Source: Betaproteobacteria bacterium (lineage in GTDB: Bacteria; Pseudomonadota; Gammaproteobacteria; Burkholderiales; Rhodocyclaceae). Taken from it: a stretch of DNA of 29,942 bases. The stretch covers positions 1 through 29,942 of the forward strand of contig JAPTVL010000486.1 in the NCBI GenBank assembly GCA_028065725.1, in the 5' to 3' direction. The notes beneath the pieces are model-generated. The model made no database searches. It was not told the DNA's origin and saw only the letters and a program-made list of their open reading frames with translations. Positions 1 through 7,462 of this stretch are shown piece after piece (the first letter of the stretch is position 1; the number at the start of each line of letters is the position of its first letter). A program made the translations under genes and the position numbers.

Positions 1-37
1 CGGCCTTGCCGTTATCCCGAGTCTTCCTTATCCCCTG

Positions 38-1846
38 GTGCCCATAATGTCATCGTCTGCTACGGATCGCCTGCCTGCCTGGCTGAAAAGTTTTACCCCC
101 TTCCTGCTCTGGTGGCCCCGCGTCAACCGCGACACCACCCGCGCCGACCTGATGGCCGGCCTGACCGGCGCCCTGGTCGCATTGCCCCAAGGCGTGGCCT
201 TCGCCACCATCGCCGGCATGCCGCCGGAATACGGCCTCTACGCCGGCATGATCCCGGCCGTGATCGCGGCGCTGTTCGGTTCGTCCTGGCATTTGGTCTC
301 GGGCCCGACCACGGCCGCCTCGATCGTGCTGTTCTCGGTGCTGTCGCCGCATGCCGAGCCCGGCAGCGCGCAATACGTCAGCTTGGCCTTGACCGTGACC
401 TTCCTGGTCGGCGCGATCCAGATCGGTATGGGCCTGGGCCGCCTCGGCGCCCTGGTCAACTTCATCTCGCATTCGGTGGTGACCGGCTTCACCGCCGGCG
501 CCGCGATCCTGATCGCCACCAACCAGGCCAAGCACTTCTTCGGCCTGGACATCGCGCGCGGCTCATCCTTCGCCCACACCTGGCAAACCGTCTTCACCCA
601 TTTCAACGAGATCAATACCGCGATCTTCACCGTCGCGCTGGTGACCTTGCTGTTGGGCATCGCGGTCAAGAAATGGCTGCCCAAGCTGCCCTACATGATC
701 GTGGCCATGCTCGGCGGCAGCTTCTTGTCCGTCGGCATGATCGCTTGGCAGGGCGTGCAGATCCCGACGGTCGGCGCCCTGCCGGCCAGCCTGCCGCCGC
801 TGTCGGCGCCCGACCTGTCGCTCGACAACATCCGCGTCCTGGCCTCCGGCATCGTCGCCGTGACCCTGCTCGCGCTGACCGAGGCGGTCTCGATCGCCCG
901 CGCGCTGGCGGCGCGTTCCGGCCAACACATCGACGGCAACCAGGAATTCATCGGCCAGGGCATGTCCAACCTGTTCGGCGCCTTCTTCTCCGGCTACGTC
1001 GCGACCGGCTCGTTCAACCGCAGCGGCGTCAACTACGCCGCCGGCGCCAAGACCCCGGTCGCGGCGATCCTGGCCGGCGTGTTCCTGCTGATCGCGGTGC
1101 TGTTCGTCGCACCCTGGGCGCAATACCTGCCCAACGCCGCGATGGCCGGCATCCTGTTCCTGGTGGCTTGGGGCCTGATCGACTTCGAGGAGATCTTCCA
1201 CACCCTCAAGTTCAGCCGCGCCGAATCGGCGATCATGGTGATCACCTTCCTCTGCACCCTGCTGCTGTCGCTGGAAGATGCCATCATCGCCGGCGTGATG
1301 CTGTCGCTGGGCATGTACCTGTCGCGCACCTCGCGGCCGCAGGTGCGGGTGCGCGTGCCCGACCCGCGCAGCGCCAAGCGCCGCTTCACCGACGCCGACC
1401 ACACCCCGCAGTGCCCGCAGTTGCGCTTCGTGCGCATCGACGGCTCGATCTACTTCGGCGCCGTCGCGCACATCCACGAATCGCTGGCCAAGCAGGACCA
1501 CGCCAACCCCGGTCAAAAGCACGTGGCCATCGTCGCCCATGGCATCAACTTCATCGACCTGCCCGGCGCCGAGTTCCTGGCCCAAGAGGCCAAGCACCGG
1601 CGCAAGCATGGCGGCAGCCTGAACTTCATCAACTTCAAGGACACGGTCTACGAGCAACTGGCCGAAACCGAAGCGATGAAGGCCATCGGCGGCGATCACG
1701 TATTCGATTCGAAGACCGACGCCATCGCCACCATCTTCAAGCGACTGGACCCGGATATCTGCCGCACCTGCAAGGCCCGCATCTTCCGCGAATGCGGCGC
1801 GGCCGAAGCCGGCGTGGCGCCGAACCTGGACCCGGCCCACGCCTGA
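38..1846 (+). CDS. SulP-family anion transporter with C-terminal STAS domain
   Basis: A 602-residue inner-membrane SulP transporter; the family exchanges or co-transports sulfate, bicarbonate and similar anions. The N-terminal part holds the hydrophobic core with the family region around residues 30-75 (ALVALPQGVAFATIAGMPPEYGLYAG). The last roughly 150 residues form a soluble STAS-like domain (IDGSIYFGAV, HGINFIDLPGAE). The tail contains a cysteine cluster (CRTCKARIFREC), which is unusual for SulP proteins. The start is GTG at 38; ATG at 47 is an in-frame alternative and neither has a strong ribosome-binding site. It is followed 1 nt later by a universal stress protein, so the two are probably co-transcribed. 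SulP members near RuBisCO genes in chemolithoautotrophs can act in dissolved inorganic carbon uptake; bicarbonate as substrate is inferred here, and sulfate remains possible. Confidence 0.9.
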   Translation: MPIMSSSATDRLPAWLKSFTPFLLWWPRVNRDTTRADLMAGLTGALVALPQGVAFATIAGMPPEYGLYAGMIPAVIAALFGSSWHLVSGPTTAASIVLFSVLSPHAEPGSAQYVSLALTVTFLVGAIQIGMGLGRLGALVNFISHSVVTGFTAGAAILIATNQAKHFFGLDIARGSSFAHTWQTVFTHFNEINTAIFTVALVTLLLGIAVKKWLPKLPYMIVAMLGGSFLSVGMIAWQGVQIPTVGALPASLPPLSAPDLSLDNIRVLASGIVAVTLLALTEAVSIARALAARSGQHIDGNQEFIGQGMSNLFGAFFSGYVATGSFNRSGVNYAAGAKTPVAAILAGVFLLIAVLFVAPWAQYLPNAAMAGILFLVAWGLIDFEEIFHTLKFSRAESAIMVITFLCTLLLSLEDAIIAGVMLSLGMYLSRTSRPQVRVRVPDPRSAKRRFTDADHTPQCPQLRFVRIDGSIYFGAVAHIHESLAKQDHANPGQKHVAIVAHGINFIDLPGAEFLAQEAKHRRKHGGSLNFINFKDTVYEQLAETEAMKAIGGDHVFDSKTDAIATIFKRLDPDICRTCKARIFRECGAAEAGVAPNLDPAHA

Positions 1847-1847
1847 C

Positions 1848-2330
1848 ATGCGGGAATACCGCCGCCTGCTCGCGCTGGTCGAACTGGATCGCAGCGGCGA
1901 GACCATCGTTCGCCGCGCCGACGCCTTGGCGCGGCTGAGCGGCGCCGAATTGATCCTGTTGCATGTCATCGAGCCGGACAACAGCAGCGATGGCGGCTAT
2001 CCGAGCCCGAGCCCAGGCCAGATCGCCGCAAGCTACGAAAGCGAAGGCCTGCGCCGGCTGCGTTACCTGGCCGCAGCGCAAGGCGCCGACGCCGACGTGT
2101 GCCGCACCCGGTATGGGGCGCTGTCGGACAGCGTGCAACGCTTCGCCGCCGACTGGCAGCCCGACTTGCTGATCGCCGATGCCGCCAACGCGGCCCGGCT
2201 AGGCCGCGGCACTTGGGATGTCTTGGTGGTGCAAACCGCACAGCGCGGCCATGGCGGCCGGCGCGGCTTGCTGGACTGGCTGCTGGGCTGGGCCGCCCCG
2301 CTTCAGAATTCGTTGCGAATCCGCTTGTAA
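1848..2330 (+). CDS. Divergent universal stress protein (UspA-like)
   Basis: A 160-residue UspA-fold protein encoded directly after the SulP gene (1 nt between stop and ATG), which implies translational coupling. It begins with the typical first beta strand (RRLLALVELDRSGETIVRRA) and has the second strand (AELILLHVIEP). The C-terminal glycine-rich ATP-binding motif G-x2-G-x9-G-S/T of ATP-binding Usps is not present; the region reads DLLIADAANAARLGRGTWDVLVVQT. It is therefore probably a non-ATP-binding Usp or a dedicated partner of the transporter. Its 3' end overlaps the convergent carbonic anhydrase gene by 28 bp. The role (regulation of SulP activity, or general stress) is inference. Confidence 0.75.
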   Translation: MREYRRLLALVELDRSGETIVRRADALARLSGAELILLHVIEPDNSSDGGYPSPSPGQIAASYESEGLRRLRYLAAAQGADADVCRTRYGALSDSVQRFAADWQPDLLIADAANAARLGRGTWDVLVVQTAQRGHGGRRGLLDWLLGWAAPLQNSLRIRL

Positions 2331-2863
2331 CCCTTCACCAATTCGTTATTGGCCTGGGCCACGCTCTCGGAAAACCCGGCCTGATCCGCATTCACCGGCT
2401 TGATCATCGCCAAATCTTCGTCCGAGTGTACGTTCGTAGTCGACGGGATGTGGAAGCCCGGCGGCACGGAACACCCCTCGACCACCGAGTTGTGGCGGAC
2501 GACCGAGCCCTCACCCACCTTGCAGTTGAACAGCACGGAATTGAAACCGATAAAAACGTTGTCGCCCACCACGCAGGGGCCGTGCACGATCGAGCGGTGG
2601 GCAATCGAGGCCTGCCGGCCGATGGTGACGCCGCCGCCGGCCTTGCAATGGATCACGACCCCGTCCTGGATGTTGGAATTGGCGCCGATCACGATCGGTT
2701 CCATATCGCCCGCGGCATTGACCTCGTCGGCGCGAATCACGGCATAGGGCCCGATAAAGACGTTCTCCTCGACGATCACCTTGCCGCACAGGATGGCGGT
2801 GGGGTCGACGAAAGCGGTTTCGTGTACGACTGGCACATGGCCACTGGGGTTCTTGCGGATCAC
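2303..2863 (-). CDS. Gamma-class carbonic anhydrase (CamH-like)
   Basis: A 186-residue left-handed beta-helix protein of hexapeptide repeats, predicted to interconvert CO2 and bicarbonate. Residues matching the gamma-CA active site are visible: R44 and D46 (VIRADE), Q66-D67 (NIQDG), and zinc ligands H72 (VIHCK), H89 and H94 (AHRSIVHG). The acidic loop of the archaeal Cam prototype is missing, as in the CamH subclass. Start GTG at 2863 was chosen because GAGGAG lies about 7 nt upstream and homology begins there; the longer open frame upstream runs through a terminator. It is co-oriented with the TSUP gene but separated from it by an intrinsic terminator. Its C-terminus overlaps the convergent Usp gene. 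It probably supplies or recaptures CO2 for the RuBisCO operons in this window. It shows no signal peptide, so a cytoplasmic location is likely. Confidence 0.9.
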   Translation of the reverse strand: MIRKNPSGHVPVVHETAFVDPTAILCGKVIVEENVFIGPYAVIRADEVNAAGDMEPIVIGANSNIQDGVVIHCKAGGGVTIGRQASIAHRSIVHGPCVVGDNVFIGFNSVLFNCKVGEGSVVRHNSVVEGCSVPPGFHIPSTTNVHSDEDLAMIKPVNADQAGFSESVAQANNELVKGYKRIRNEF

Positions 2864-2885
2864 CGTGCTGCTCCTCAAGCTGGGC

Positions 2886-2912
2886 AAAAAAAGAGCGGCC
2901 AAGAGGCCGCTC
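2886..2912 (-). terminator. Intrinsic terminator after TSUP gene
   Basis: An 8-bp perfect GC-rich stem (GAGCGGCC at 2893-2900, GGCCGCTC at 2905-2912) with a 4-nt loop. On the minus-strand transcript it is followed by seven U residues (A run at 2886-2892). It lies 24 nt after the stop codon of the TSUP gene. It also ends only 22 nt before the GTG start of the carbonic anhydrase, so it may act as an attenuator for that gene. Confidence 0.85.
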
Positions 2913-2936
2913 CGGATGATACCTGAACTCGGCGCT

Positions 2937-4016
2937 TCAATCCGCGTAGCCGTCAGCCTCGGCCAGCGGCGCATGCTGCCGGCGATGCTCGCGGATGCCG
3001 CCGATCAGCGCGGTCAACACCGTGACCGCACCCAAAATCAAGGCCAAGGCCAGCACGCCGTCGCCGATCAGCTTCAGGGTCTTCACCGTGCCTTCCTGCA
3101 GCGGCTCGATCATGCCCATCTTGCCCAGATAACCGGGGATGTAGAAGATGCGGGAGAACAGCACCGTCAGCATGATGACCGCCATGGTCAGCTTGACCTG
3201 GTAGTCCTTCACATAGGTCGTGCCGATGGCGCCGACCTGGATGCCGAACAAGGAGCCGAGCAGGATCAGCATGGCCAGGCGGATGTCCACCACGCCCTCC
3301 AAGCCGTAGAAGATCGTGCCGCCCAGGCCCATGATGAAGGCGATCACCAGTTCCGTGGCCGAGGCCATGATCGCCGGTACGCCGAGGATGTAGATCATGG
3401 CCGGCACGCCGATAAAGCCGCCGACGGCGATGGCCGAGGCCAGGAAGCCGGTAGCGAAACCGAGCGGCACCATGAACAGGAAGGAGATCTCCGCCTGGGC
3501 GCCCGTGGAATAGATCATGGTGCCCGGAATGCGCACCGACTGCACCCAGCGCGCCAGCTTGGTGACCTGGAATTCATGGCCGGCCTCGCCCATGGCCTTG
3601 AGCTTGCGGTAGTCGCGCAGCACGAAGCCGCCGACGATGGCCAGGGTGACGACGAACATCACCGAGACATAGAGGTCGGTACCGACCGCGCCATAGCTGT
3701 TCTTGATGCCGGTCATCACGTGCTTGCCCCAGAGCACGCCGAATTCGGCGAACAGGCCCATGACCAAGCCCAGCTTGACGTCGACCTGGCCATATTTGTT
3801 GCGCTTGACCGCACCGACCAGGGCCTTGGGAAATTTGTGGCAGATGTTGGAGGCCACCGCGACGATGCCGGGGGCGCCCAGGGTCATCATGGCCGGCGTC
3901 AGCACGAAGGCACCGCCGGAACCGATGAAGCCGGACACCATGCCGCCGACAAAGCCGACCAGGATCAAGAGGATGATGCTGACCGCATCAAGCTCGATGA
4001 AATTAATCAGTTCCAT
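2937..4016 (-). CDS. TSUP (TauE/SafE) family membrane permease
   Basis: A 359-residue polytopic inner-membrane protein of the sulfite exporter TauE/SafE (TSUP) family, whose members move sulfite, sulfonates or other small organic or sulfur anions. The first half carries the diagnostic N-terminal block (GGMVSGFIGSGGAFVLTPAMM, glycine-rich, roughly residues 24-45), and the second repeat carries GFATGFLASAIAVGGFIGVP. It is somewhat longer than the common 250-270 residues because of an inserted loop of about 100 residues between the first helices and the second repeat. The ATG at 4016 is preceded by AAGGAA. It lies 9 nt downstream of the 108-aa membrane protein, so the two form an operon that ends at the terminator at 2886-2912. 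Substrate unknown; sulfite export in a sulfur oxidiser or carbon-related transport are both possible. Confidence 0.85.
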   Translation of the reverse strand: MELINFIELDAVSIILLILVGFVGGMVSGFIGSGGAFVLTPAMMTLGAPGIVAVASNICHKFPKALVGAVKRNKYGQVDVKLGLVMGLFAEFGVLWGKHVMTGIKNSYGAVGTDLYVSVMFVVTLAIVGGFVLRDYRKLKAMGEAGHEFQVTKLARWVQSVRIPGTMIYSTGAQAEISFLFMVPLGFATGFLASAIAVGGFIGVPAMIYILGVPAIMASATELVIAFIMGLGGTIFYGLEGVVDIRLAMLILLGSLFGIQVGAIGTTYVKDYQVKLTMAVIMLTVLFSRIFYIPGYLGKMGMIEPLQEGTVKTLKLIGDGVLALALILGAVTVLTALIGGIREHRRQHAPLAEADGYAD

Positions 4017-4025
4017 TTCATTTCC

Positions 4026-4352
4026 TTATTTTTTTGCTTTCAGGCCCAGCACATCCCAGAACTGGCCGGTGAAATTGCCGTGCGCGTAAGACAACACAAA
4101 GGCCATCGCGATCGGCGCGAACACCTTGAGCCAATTGCCCGGGATGAACTCGCCGCCCTTTTCGGCGCAGAGTTCGGGCGTCGCCTTGTTGAAGTAGGTC
4201 GTCCCCGCACCGTCCTGGACGGCACAGGCATCGAGCGTGGTATGCGCCAGCGCCATGAAATCGTTCGCATGTTGGAACAGGAACCAATAGAGCGCGGCGG
4301 AAATCGCCCCCCAAAACAAGGCCTTATTCAGGCCGGCTTGTTCAATTGCCAT
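4026..4352 (-). CDS. Small membrane protein of unknown function, partner of TSUP permease
   Basis: A 108-residue protein that I do not recognise. Start ATG at 4352 (MAIEQAGLNKALFWG) was chosen over a frame extending to 4400 because CGGAGA lies about 8 nt upstream. Two hydrophobic stretches are visible, near the N-terminus (LFWGAISAALYWFLFQHAN) and near the C-terminus (WLKVFAPIAMAFVLSYAHG). They flank a polar segment of about 45 residues with two cysteines (DACAVQ and PELCAEKGG). With both helices crossing the membrane, that loop would be periplasmic and could be disulfide-bonded. It is followed 9 nt later by the TSUP permease, and the pair probably forms a functional unit. Function beyond that is not inferable. 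Confidence 0.7.
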   Translation of the reverse strand: MAIEQAGLNKALFWGAISAALYWFLFQHANDFMALAHTTLDACAVQDGAGTTYFNKATPELCAEKGGEFIPGNWLKVFAPIAMAFVLSYAHGNFTGQFWDVLGLKAKK

Positions 4353-4490
4353 GCATGTCTCCGACAGGTTGCTTGAAATTCGAGCCTTTAACCCCCGCAC
4401 AGCAAGATAAATCTTGGTTGTGTTTTGGTTAAATTTAGGTGAATTCTACCACGTCGGAGCTGAAACCGGCCTCAGGCCGGCCGAGCGGTC

Positions 4491-5278
4491 TTAGCCGAGC
4501 ACGAAAGACAGCAGCAAACCCAAGACCGCACAAGCCCCGATCACCCGCAGGATGCCGGCCTGGTATTTCCACAGCGCGATGAAGGCGGCCGCTGCGATCA
4601 AGACCGCCTCAGGCCGGAACTCGCCGGCGAACGGCGCCCCTGCGCTGCCTTGCGGCCAGAACACATGCCGGGCGAAGAACACCGCCAGATTTGAGGATGA
4701 CGCCGACGATGGCGGCGGCGATACCGGTGAGCGGCGCAACGAACTTGATGTCGCCATGGGTCGCCTCGACCGGCGGGGCACCGGCCAGGATGAAGAAAAA
4801 ACTCGGCAGGAAGGTAAAAAAGATCGCCACCGCCGCCCCAGCCGCGCCGGCCCAGAACAAGGCATCCGGTCCGAAGCCGGCGGCTCGGTATCGTCGTCGA
4901 TCAGCGCCGGGCCATAGCGTTTGTCCGATGTCCGATGGCCACCTTGCCGAAGGCGAGATAGACCCAGCTCGGCCCGACCAGGATAAACAGCGACGGCGGC
5001 ACGAACAGCATGCCGGCGACGATGCCGCCCCGAGTGCGGTGTAGCAACCAACCGATATAGATCGCCAATTGCTGGGCCTCGGGCCTGGGCAGCAACATGC
5101 AATAGTTGAGCGCATGCAGGAAACGCCGTTCGGAAATCCAGCGCCGCTTTTCGACCAGCTCCTGATGCATCATCGAAATCTGGCCGGCCGGCCCGCCGAA
5201 GCCGATGAAGCCCAGCCGCAACCAATAGCCGAAGGCCTGCCAAAAACCGGGGTAGCTCGGGCGAGTCGTGGCATCCAT
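4491..5278 (-). pseudogene. Decayed Chr-family (ChrA-like) transporter
   Basis: Remains of a Chr/CHR-family transporter spread over different reading frames. From ATG 5278 the first frame encodes a good N-terminal domain ([20 protein letters not shown], then [21 protein letters not shown]) and runs out near 4901. A second frame then supplies [14 protein letters not shown] third supplies [27 protein letters not shown] and [17 protein letters not shown]. The second frame returns for [13 protein letters not shown] and the C-terminal helices, ending at TAA 4491. The segment normally linking FGKV to the ALIDDD region is missing, so there is at least one deletion and two frameshifts. An intact Chr protein is about 390-450 residues. 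The family moves chromate in some bacteria and functions in inorganic-carbon uptake in some chemolithoautotrophs. The internal deletion argues for true decay, although single frameshifts could be sequence errors. Confidence 0.8.
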
Positions 5279-5414
5279 GAGCGGCCCTCTCTCTAGCTTT
5301 CCGCGTTGCCGGCATACCCGAATGGCCTATGCGCTGCCGGCACCTTAGCAGGAAGCGCTAGCCTTGTGCCGCGCAGGCGGATAAAGTGAAGCCATAGCGT
5401 AGGAGAACACGCCG

Positions 5415-5627
5415 ATGAATCCAACCCTAGAAGAGATCGCCGAGGTCAATGCCCGTATCCTGGCCTTGGAGACCGAGCACCAGGACATGGATCGTGCGAT
5501 CGACCATTTGATCAAGACCGGCTATACGGACGAGCTGAGCATCCGCCGTCTGAAGAAACGCAAATTGACGATCAAAGACGAGATCGCGCGGCTGAAGATG
5601 ACCTTGATGCCGGACGTGCCGGCCTAA
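5415..5627 (+). CDS. YdcH-like small coiled-coil protein (DUF465)
   Basis: A 70-residue, highly charged helical protein that fits the YdcH/DUF465 pattern: EHQDMDRAIDHLIKTG, then a helix with LSIRRLKKRKLTIKDEIARL. The family length (about 60-75 residues) matches. The ATG at 5415 has AGGAG at 5401-5405, 9 nt upstream. It is a stand-alone gene converging with the UspA gene on the other strand, with 25 nt between the stops. The biological role of YdcH proteins is not established. Confidence 0.8.
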   Translation: MNPTLEEIAEVNARILALETEHQDMDRAIDHLIKTGYTDELSIRRLKKRKLTIKDEIARLKMTLMPDVPA

Positions 5628-5652
5628 ACGCCTATTTCAGTAGGCCCTGGCC

Positions 5653-6078
5653 TTATTTCACCAGGGTGACCGGCACCTGCACCCGATGCAGCACCTTGGT
5701 CGACACCGACCCCAGCAGCAGACCGCTCATCGCGCCGTGGCCGTGGGTGCCCATCACGACCTGACGGCAAGCCAAGTCGTCGACCAGGCGCGCGATGGTC
5801 TCCGACACATCGCCCACGGCCAGATGGGGCACGACCGTCACCCCCGCCTCGCGCAAAACCGCCTGCGCCCCGGCCAAGGCCTCTTCGCCACGCTGCCGCT
5901 GCATCGCAGCGATCTCCTCCTCGCTCAGGAAGCGGCGCACCTCCCAGGCATCGACCGTTTCCTGCACATTGACCAGATGCACCTCCAAGTCGCGCACCTG
6001 TGGCGCCAGTGCCGCGGCAAAATGCGCGGCCCGCACGGAAGCGGGGGAACCGTCTACAGGAAGTAATAGCTTGAACAT
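5653..6078 (-). CDS. Universal stress protein UspA family, ATP-binding type
   Basis: A 141-residue canonical single-domain universal stress protein. It starts MFKLLLPVDGSPAS, with the aspartate of the first strand, and has an intact ATP-binding signature G-x2-G-x9-G-S at residues 110-124 (GTHGHGAMSGLLLGS). It ends VPVTLVK as usual. The ATG at 6078 is preceded by GAGGTGA with 5 nt spacing. This contrasts with the divergent Usp next to the SulP gene, which lacks the motif. It lies head to head with the NhaD-like transporter gene (70 nt apart), which may share control. It is expected to be a cytoplasmic stress protein; its specific partner is unknown. Confidence 0.9.
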   Translation of the reverse strand: MFKLLLPVDGSPASVRAAHFAAALAPQVRDLEVHLVNVQETVDAWEVRRFLSEEEIAAMQRQRGEEALAGAQAVLREAGVTVVPHLAVGDVSETIARLVDDLACRQVVMGTHGHGAMSGLLLGSVSTKVLHRVQVPVTLVK

Positions 6079-6148
6079 AGGTCACCTCGCATGGCTATTC
6101 AGGCACATTCTGCCTTTTCGTGAGCCGGGCCGCTACAATTCGGCCATT

Positions 6149-7462
6149 ATGAAAACCGCTCTCCGCTCGCTCGCCCTGTTCTTGCTTGCCCCCCCCGCCC
6201 ACGCCGCCGAGCTACCGGCCGTGGCCGGCGTCCCCATCGATTTCATCTTGTTCGCCGCCACCTTGCTCGGCGTTGCGCTGTTCCATCACCACACCCTCAA
6301 GGTCGCGCTGACCGGGTTGGCGGCGATCACGCTATACAAGTTGGCCTTCACCGGCTTTCACGACGTGCCGGGCCTGGCCGGACTGTTGGCCCACCTGGAC
6401 CACGAGGCGGTCACGCTGACCAACCTGCTCGGACTGCTGCTCGGCTTCGCCCTGCTGGCCCGTCACTTCGAGGAAAGCCGCGTGCCCGAGGTGCTGCCGC
6501 GCTACCTGCCGGACGACTGGAAAGGCGGCTTCGTGTTGCTGGTCATCGTGTTCGTGCTGTCGTCCTTCCTCGACAACATCGCCGCCGCGCTGATCGGCGG
6601 CACGGTGGCCGCCAGCGTATTCCAGCGCCGGGTGCATATCGGCTATCTCGCCGCCATCGTCGCCGCCTCCAATGCCGGCGGCGCCGGCTCGGTGGTCGGC
6701 GACACCACCACGACCATGATGTGGATCGACGGGGTCAACCCACTCGACGTGCTGCATGCCTATGTCGCCGCCACCGTCGCGCTGGTGATCTTCGCATTCA
6801 TCGCAGCCCGCCAACAGGCGGCCCATGCGCCGATCCAGAAAGACCCCAAGCCGGGCATCCGCGTCGATTGGCTCAGGGTCGGCATCGTGCTGTGGATTCT
6901 GCTGGCCGCGATCGCGACCAACGTGACAGTCAACACCCTACACCCGGAGCTGGCCGATGCCTTCCCCTTCCTCGGCGTCGCGGTCTGGGTCGCGTTGCTC
7001 GCGGCGGTGCCACTGCGCCGGCCGGAATGGCGCCTGCTGCCCGAGGCCGCCAAGGGCAGCGCCTTCTTGTTGTCGCTGGTGCTGTGTGCGTCGATGATGC
7101 CGGTGGAGAAGCTGCCCCTTGCCTCGTGGCAAACCGCCCTCGGCCTGGGCTTCGTCTCGGCGGTGTTCGACAACATCCCGCTCACCGCCTTGGCGCTCAA
7201 GCAGGGCGGCTACGATTGGGGGGTGCTGGCCTACGCGGTCGGCTTCGGCGGCTCCATGCTCTGGTTCGGTTCCTCGGCCGGCGTCGCGCTGTCCAATATT
7301 TTCCCCGAGGCGAAATCGGTCGGTGCCTGGCTCAAGCATGGCTGGCACGTCGCATTCGCCTACGTCGTCGGTTTCCTTGTCATTCTCGCGCTAATGGGCT
7401 GGCACCCACACGCGCCGCATAAAGCGCTGCCTCACCCTGCCGAGGCAGCGCACAGCGCCTAG
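6149..7462 (+). CDS. NhaD/CitM-type (ion transporter superfamily) permease
   Basis: A 437-residue polytopic membrane protein resembling the ArsB/NhaD/citrate-transporter (IT) superfamily. The N-terminus (MKTALRSLALFLLAPPAHAAE) is signal-like. The core contains two internally related hairpin regions, SSFLDNIAAALIGGTVAA with NAGGAGSVVGDTTTTMMW, and later SAVFDNIPLTALAL with GFGGSMLWFGSSAGVALSN. This FDN/GxxGxxxG arrangement is typical of NhaD-like Na+/H+ antiporters. A TACAAT box at 6134-6139 sits 9 nt before the ATG and no ribosome-binding site is visible, so the message may have a very short leader. The stop codon overlaps that of the convergent cyclic-nucleotide-domain gene. Na+/H+ antiport is likely and could energise Na+-dependent anion uptake; the substrate is not proven. 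Confidence 0.8.
   Translation: MKTALRSLALFLLAPPAHAAELPAVAGVPIDFILFAATLLGVALFHHHTLKVALTGLAAITLYKLAFTGFHDVPGLAGLLAHLDHEAVTLTNLLGLLLGFALLARHFEESRVPEVLPRYLPDDWKGGFVLLVIVFVLSSFLDNIAAALIGGTVAASVFQRRVHIGYLAAIVAASNAGGAGSVVGDTTTTMMWIDGVNPLDVLHAYVAATVALVIFAFIAARQQAAHAPIQKDPKPGIRVDWLRVGIVLWILLAAIATNVTVNTLHPELADAFPFLGVAVWVALLAAVPLRRPEWRLLPEAAKGSAFLLSLVLCASMMPVEKLPLASWQTALGLGFVSAVFDNIPLTALALKQGGYDWGVLAYAVGFGGSMLWFGSSAGVALSNIFPEAKSVGAWLKHGWHVAFAYVVGFLVILALMGWHPHAPHKALPHPAEAAHSA

Noticed and set aside
2781..4376. Plus-strand frame of about 531 codons opposite the TSUP gene
   Set aside because: Charged low-complexity product (many His, Asp, Gln), antisense to a clear membrane protein and crossing a terminator.
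4464..4490. CCGGCC-TCA-GGCCGG hairpin after the decayed Chr gene as a terminator
   Set aside because: Stem of only 6 bp with a short UUUC tail; too weak to call.
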